A stretch of DNA of 47,393 nt from AC-50 sp035640455 (lineage in GTDB: Bacteria > Actinomycetota > Thermoleophilia > Gaiellales > Gaiellaceae), in the NCBI GenBank assembly GCA_035640455.1, contig DASQWB010000138.1:1-47393 (forward strand), read 5' to 3'. The position numbers and the translations under genes are program-made. Every line of letters begins with the position of its first letter. Positions within the stretch are counted from its first letter, which is position 1. Of this stretch, positions 46,569 through 47,393 are shown one piece after another. The notes beneath the pieces are model-generated. The model made no database searches, was not told the DNA's origin, and saw only the letters and a list, made by a program, of their open reading frames with translations.

Positions 46569-47393
46569 TCAGTAGCCCGGGCGCGGGTGGCTCGGCTCCG
46601 GCTCGGCGTCCGCCTCCACGTCGAGCTCTTCCTCCCACGGGTCGAGCCTGACCTCGGCGCCGGCCGTTTCCTCGGCGGGCAGGACGCGGACGTGCTTCGG
46701 AGCCATGTCTTCGACCTCCGCGTCTTCCTCCTGCTCCTCCTCGCGCCGCCGCCACCAGAAGCGCCGTCGCCGCGGCGCCTCGGGCGCGGGCTCTTCCTCG
46801 GCCGCCAGCTCCGGCTCGGGGGCGGGCGCCTCCCGCTCGACGAGAGGCTCCGCTTCGGGGAGAGGCTCCGCCACCTGCTTCTCCTCCGCGACCGGCTCCG
46901 CCACCGACTCCGCTTCGGGGAGAGGCTCCGCCACCGACTCCGCTTCGGCGACGGGCTCGGGCTCCGGCTCCGCGGCGCCCGGAGCGATCGCCGTCAGCTC
47001 CTCCTCAGCGACCGGCTCCTCTACGGCCGGCTGCACCGCAACCGGCTCGTCGACAACCGGCTCCTCCGCGGCCGGCTCCTCCGCGGCCGGCTCATCCGCA
47101 ACGGGCTCTTCCACGGCCGGCTCCTCCGCCACAGGCTCCTTCGCGACCGGCTCCTCGGCGCTCGGCGGCGGTAGCGCCCATTCGGTTGGCTCGGCGGCCA
47201 GTTGCTCGACAGGCTCCGGCTCGGGCTCCGGCGGAGGCGGGGCCGCCTCCTCGACCGGCGGCACTGCCGCCGCGCGCGCAGGAACGAGCGGCTGCTCGCG
47301 CCACGAGATCCACTCCGAGAGCGCGACGATGACGAAGGCGCCCGCGGTGACGACGACGATCCAGAGCGGCCTCAGGTCGGCTGCATAGGCGCC
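46569..47393 (-). CDS. Membrane protein with long Glu/Pro/Ala repeat tail (partial)
   Basis: The reading frame is open to the window edge, so the N-terminus is missing. The first visible part is a membrane helix ('LWIVVVTAGAFVIVALSEWI', about 10 codons in). Next come about 150 residues of low-complexity repeats such as 'EEPVAEEPAVEEPVADEPAA' and 'AEPLPEAESVAEPVAEE'. A basic patch 'PRRRRFWWRRREE' and an acidic end with 'KHVRVLPAEE' follow. The acidic, extended tail is probably cytoplasmic. Function is unknown; a divisome- or wall-linked role is possible but not shown. Confidence 0.72.
   Translation of the reverse strand, partial: GAYAADLRPLWIVVVTAGAFVIVALSEWISWREQPLVPARAAAVPPVEEAAPPPPEPEPEPVEQLAAEPTEWALPPPSAEEPVAKEPVAEEPAVEEPVADEPAAEEPAAEEPVVDEPVAVQPAVEEPVAEEELTAIAPGAAEPEPEPVAEAESVAEPLPEAESVAEPVAEEKQVAEPLPEAEPLVEREAPAPEPELAAEEEPAPEAPRRRRFWWRRREEEQEEDAEVEDMAPKHVRVLPAEETAGAEVRLDPWEEELDVEADAEPEPSHPRPGY

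Overview
The window is about 70% G+C. Most gene pairs abut through GTGA, ATGA or TGATG overlaps, and GTG and TTG starts are common. This suggests a high-GC actinobacterium. The mix of an MprAB/HtrA-type envelope locus, inositol and xylose-type catabolism, secreted beta-propellers and one-domain sugar ATPases would fit a Thermoleophilia-like lineage, but that placement is inference. Two genes run off the edges.

Layout. 1-1217: end of an ABC exporter (ATPase tail, ABC-2 permease) and a small unknown protein. 1214-2581: class III aminotransferase. 2591-4160 (minus): a decayed flavin-transfer/ferric-reductase module (small anchored protein, ApbE, ferric-reductase-like membrane protein) with several frameshifts and one in-frame stop. 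4157-10025: an envelope-stress locus made of a secreted helical protein, an MprB-like kinase, an MprA-like regulator, a seven-repeat RCC1-PASTA secreted protein, an HtrA/PepD-like protease and a 47-aa protein. Direct repeats of CTAAG/CTTAG at exact 11-bp steps sit before the protease and before the secreted protein, with a weaker copy before the regulator gene; these look like the operators of the two-component system. 10080-14226: a cytochrome c/copper monooxygenase fusion and a secreted GH15 glucoamylase with a ricin-type lectin domain.

14237-16957 is a 2.7-kb transposable element. It has 17-bp inverted ends, a CTAG target duplication, a DDE transposase and two passenger genes, and it was inserted exactly at the stop codon of the neighbouring gene. 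16958-20386: a small dimeric alpha/beta protein, secreted or lipoprotein TolB-like propellers, and tRNA-Arg(CCU).

20472-24911 (minus) is an inositol catabolic operon, iolD-iolC-iolB-iolE-like. 25988-34361 (minus) is an eight-gene operon with a xylose-type ABC importer, a sugar isomerase, xylulokinase, an SDR and two Gfo/Idh dehydrogenases. It diverges from a manA-pfkB-glcG-like operon (34408-36687) in which pfkB is frameshifted. 36739-39420 is a signalling set: a GAF histidine kinase, a receiver fused to a class III cyclase domain, and a NarL-type regulator. A Rieske protein with a large unassigned domain follows.

41242-47393 holds small secreted proteins (one with a perfect 45-bp tandem duplication across its stop codon), a lipoprotein of the SsuA/THI5 type, a Thr-rich secreted protein, a small DNA-binding-like protein, UspA, an AarF/UbiB-type kinase, a 28-bp perfect palindrome, and a Glu/Pro-repeat membrane protein cut by the window end. 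No CRISPR array, rRNA or replication origin was seen.
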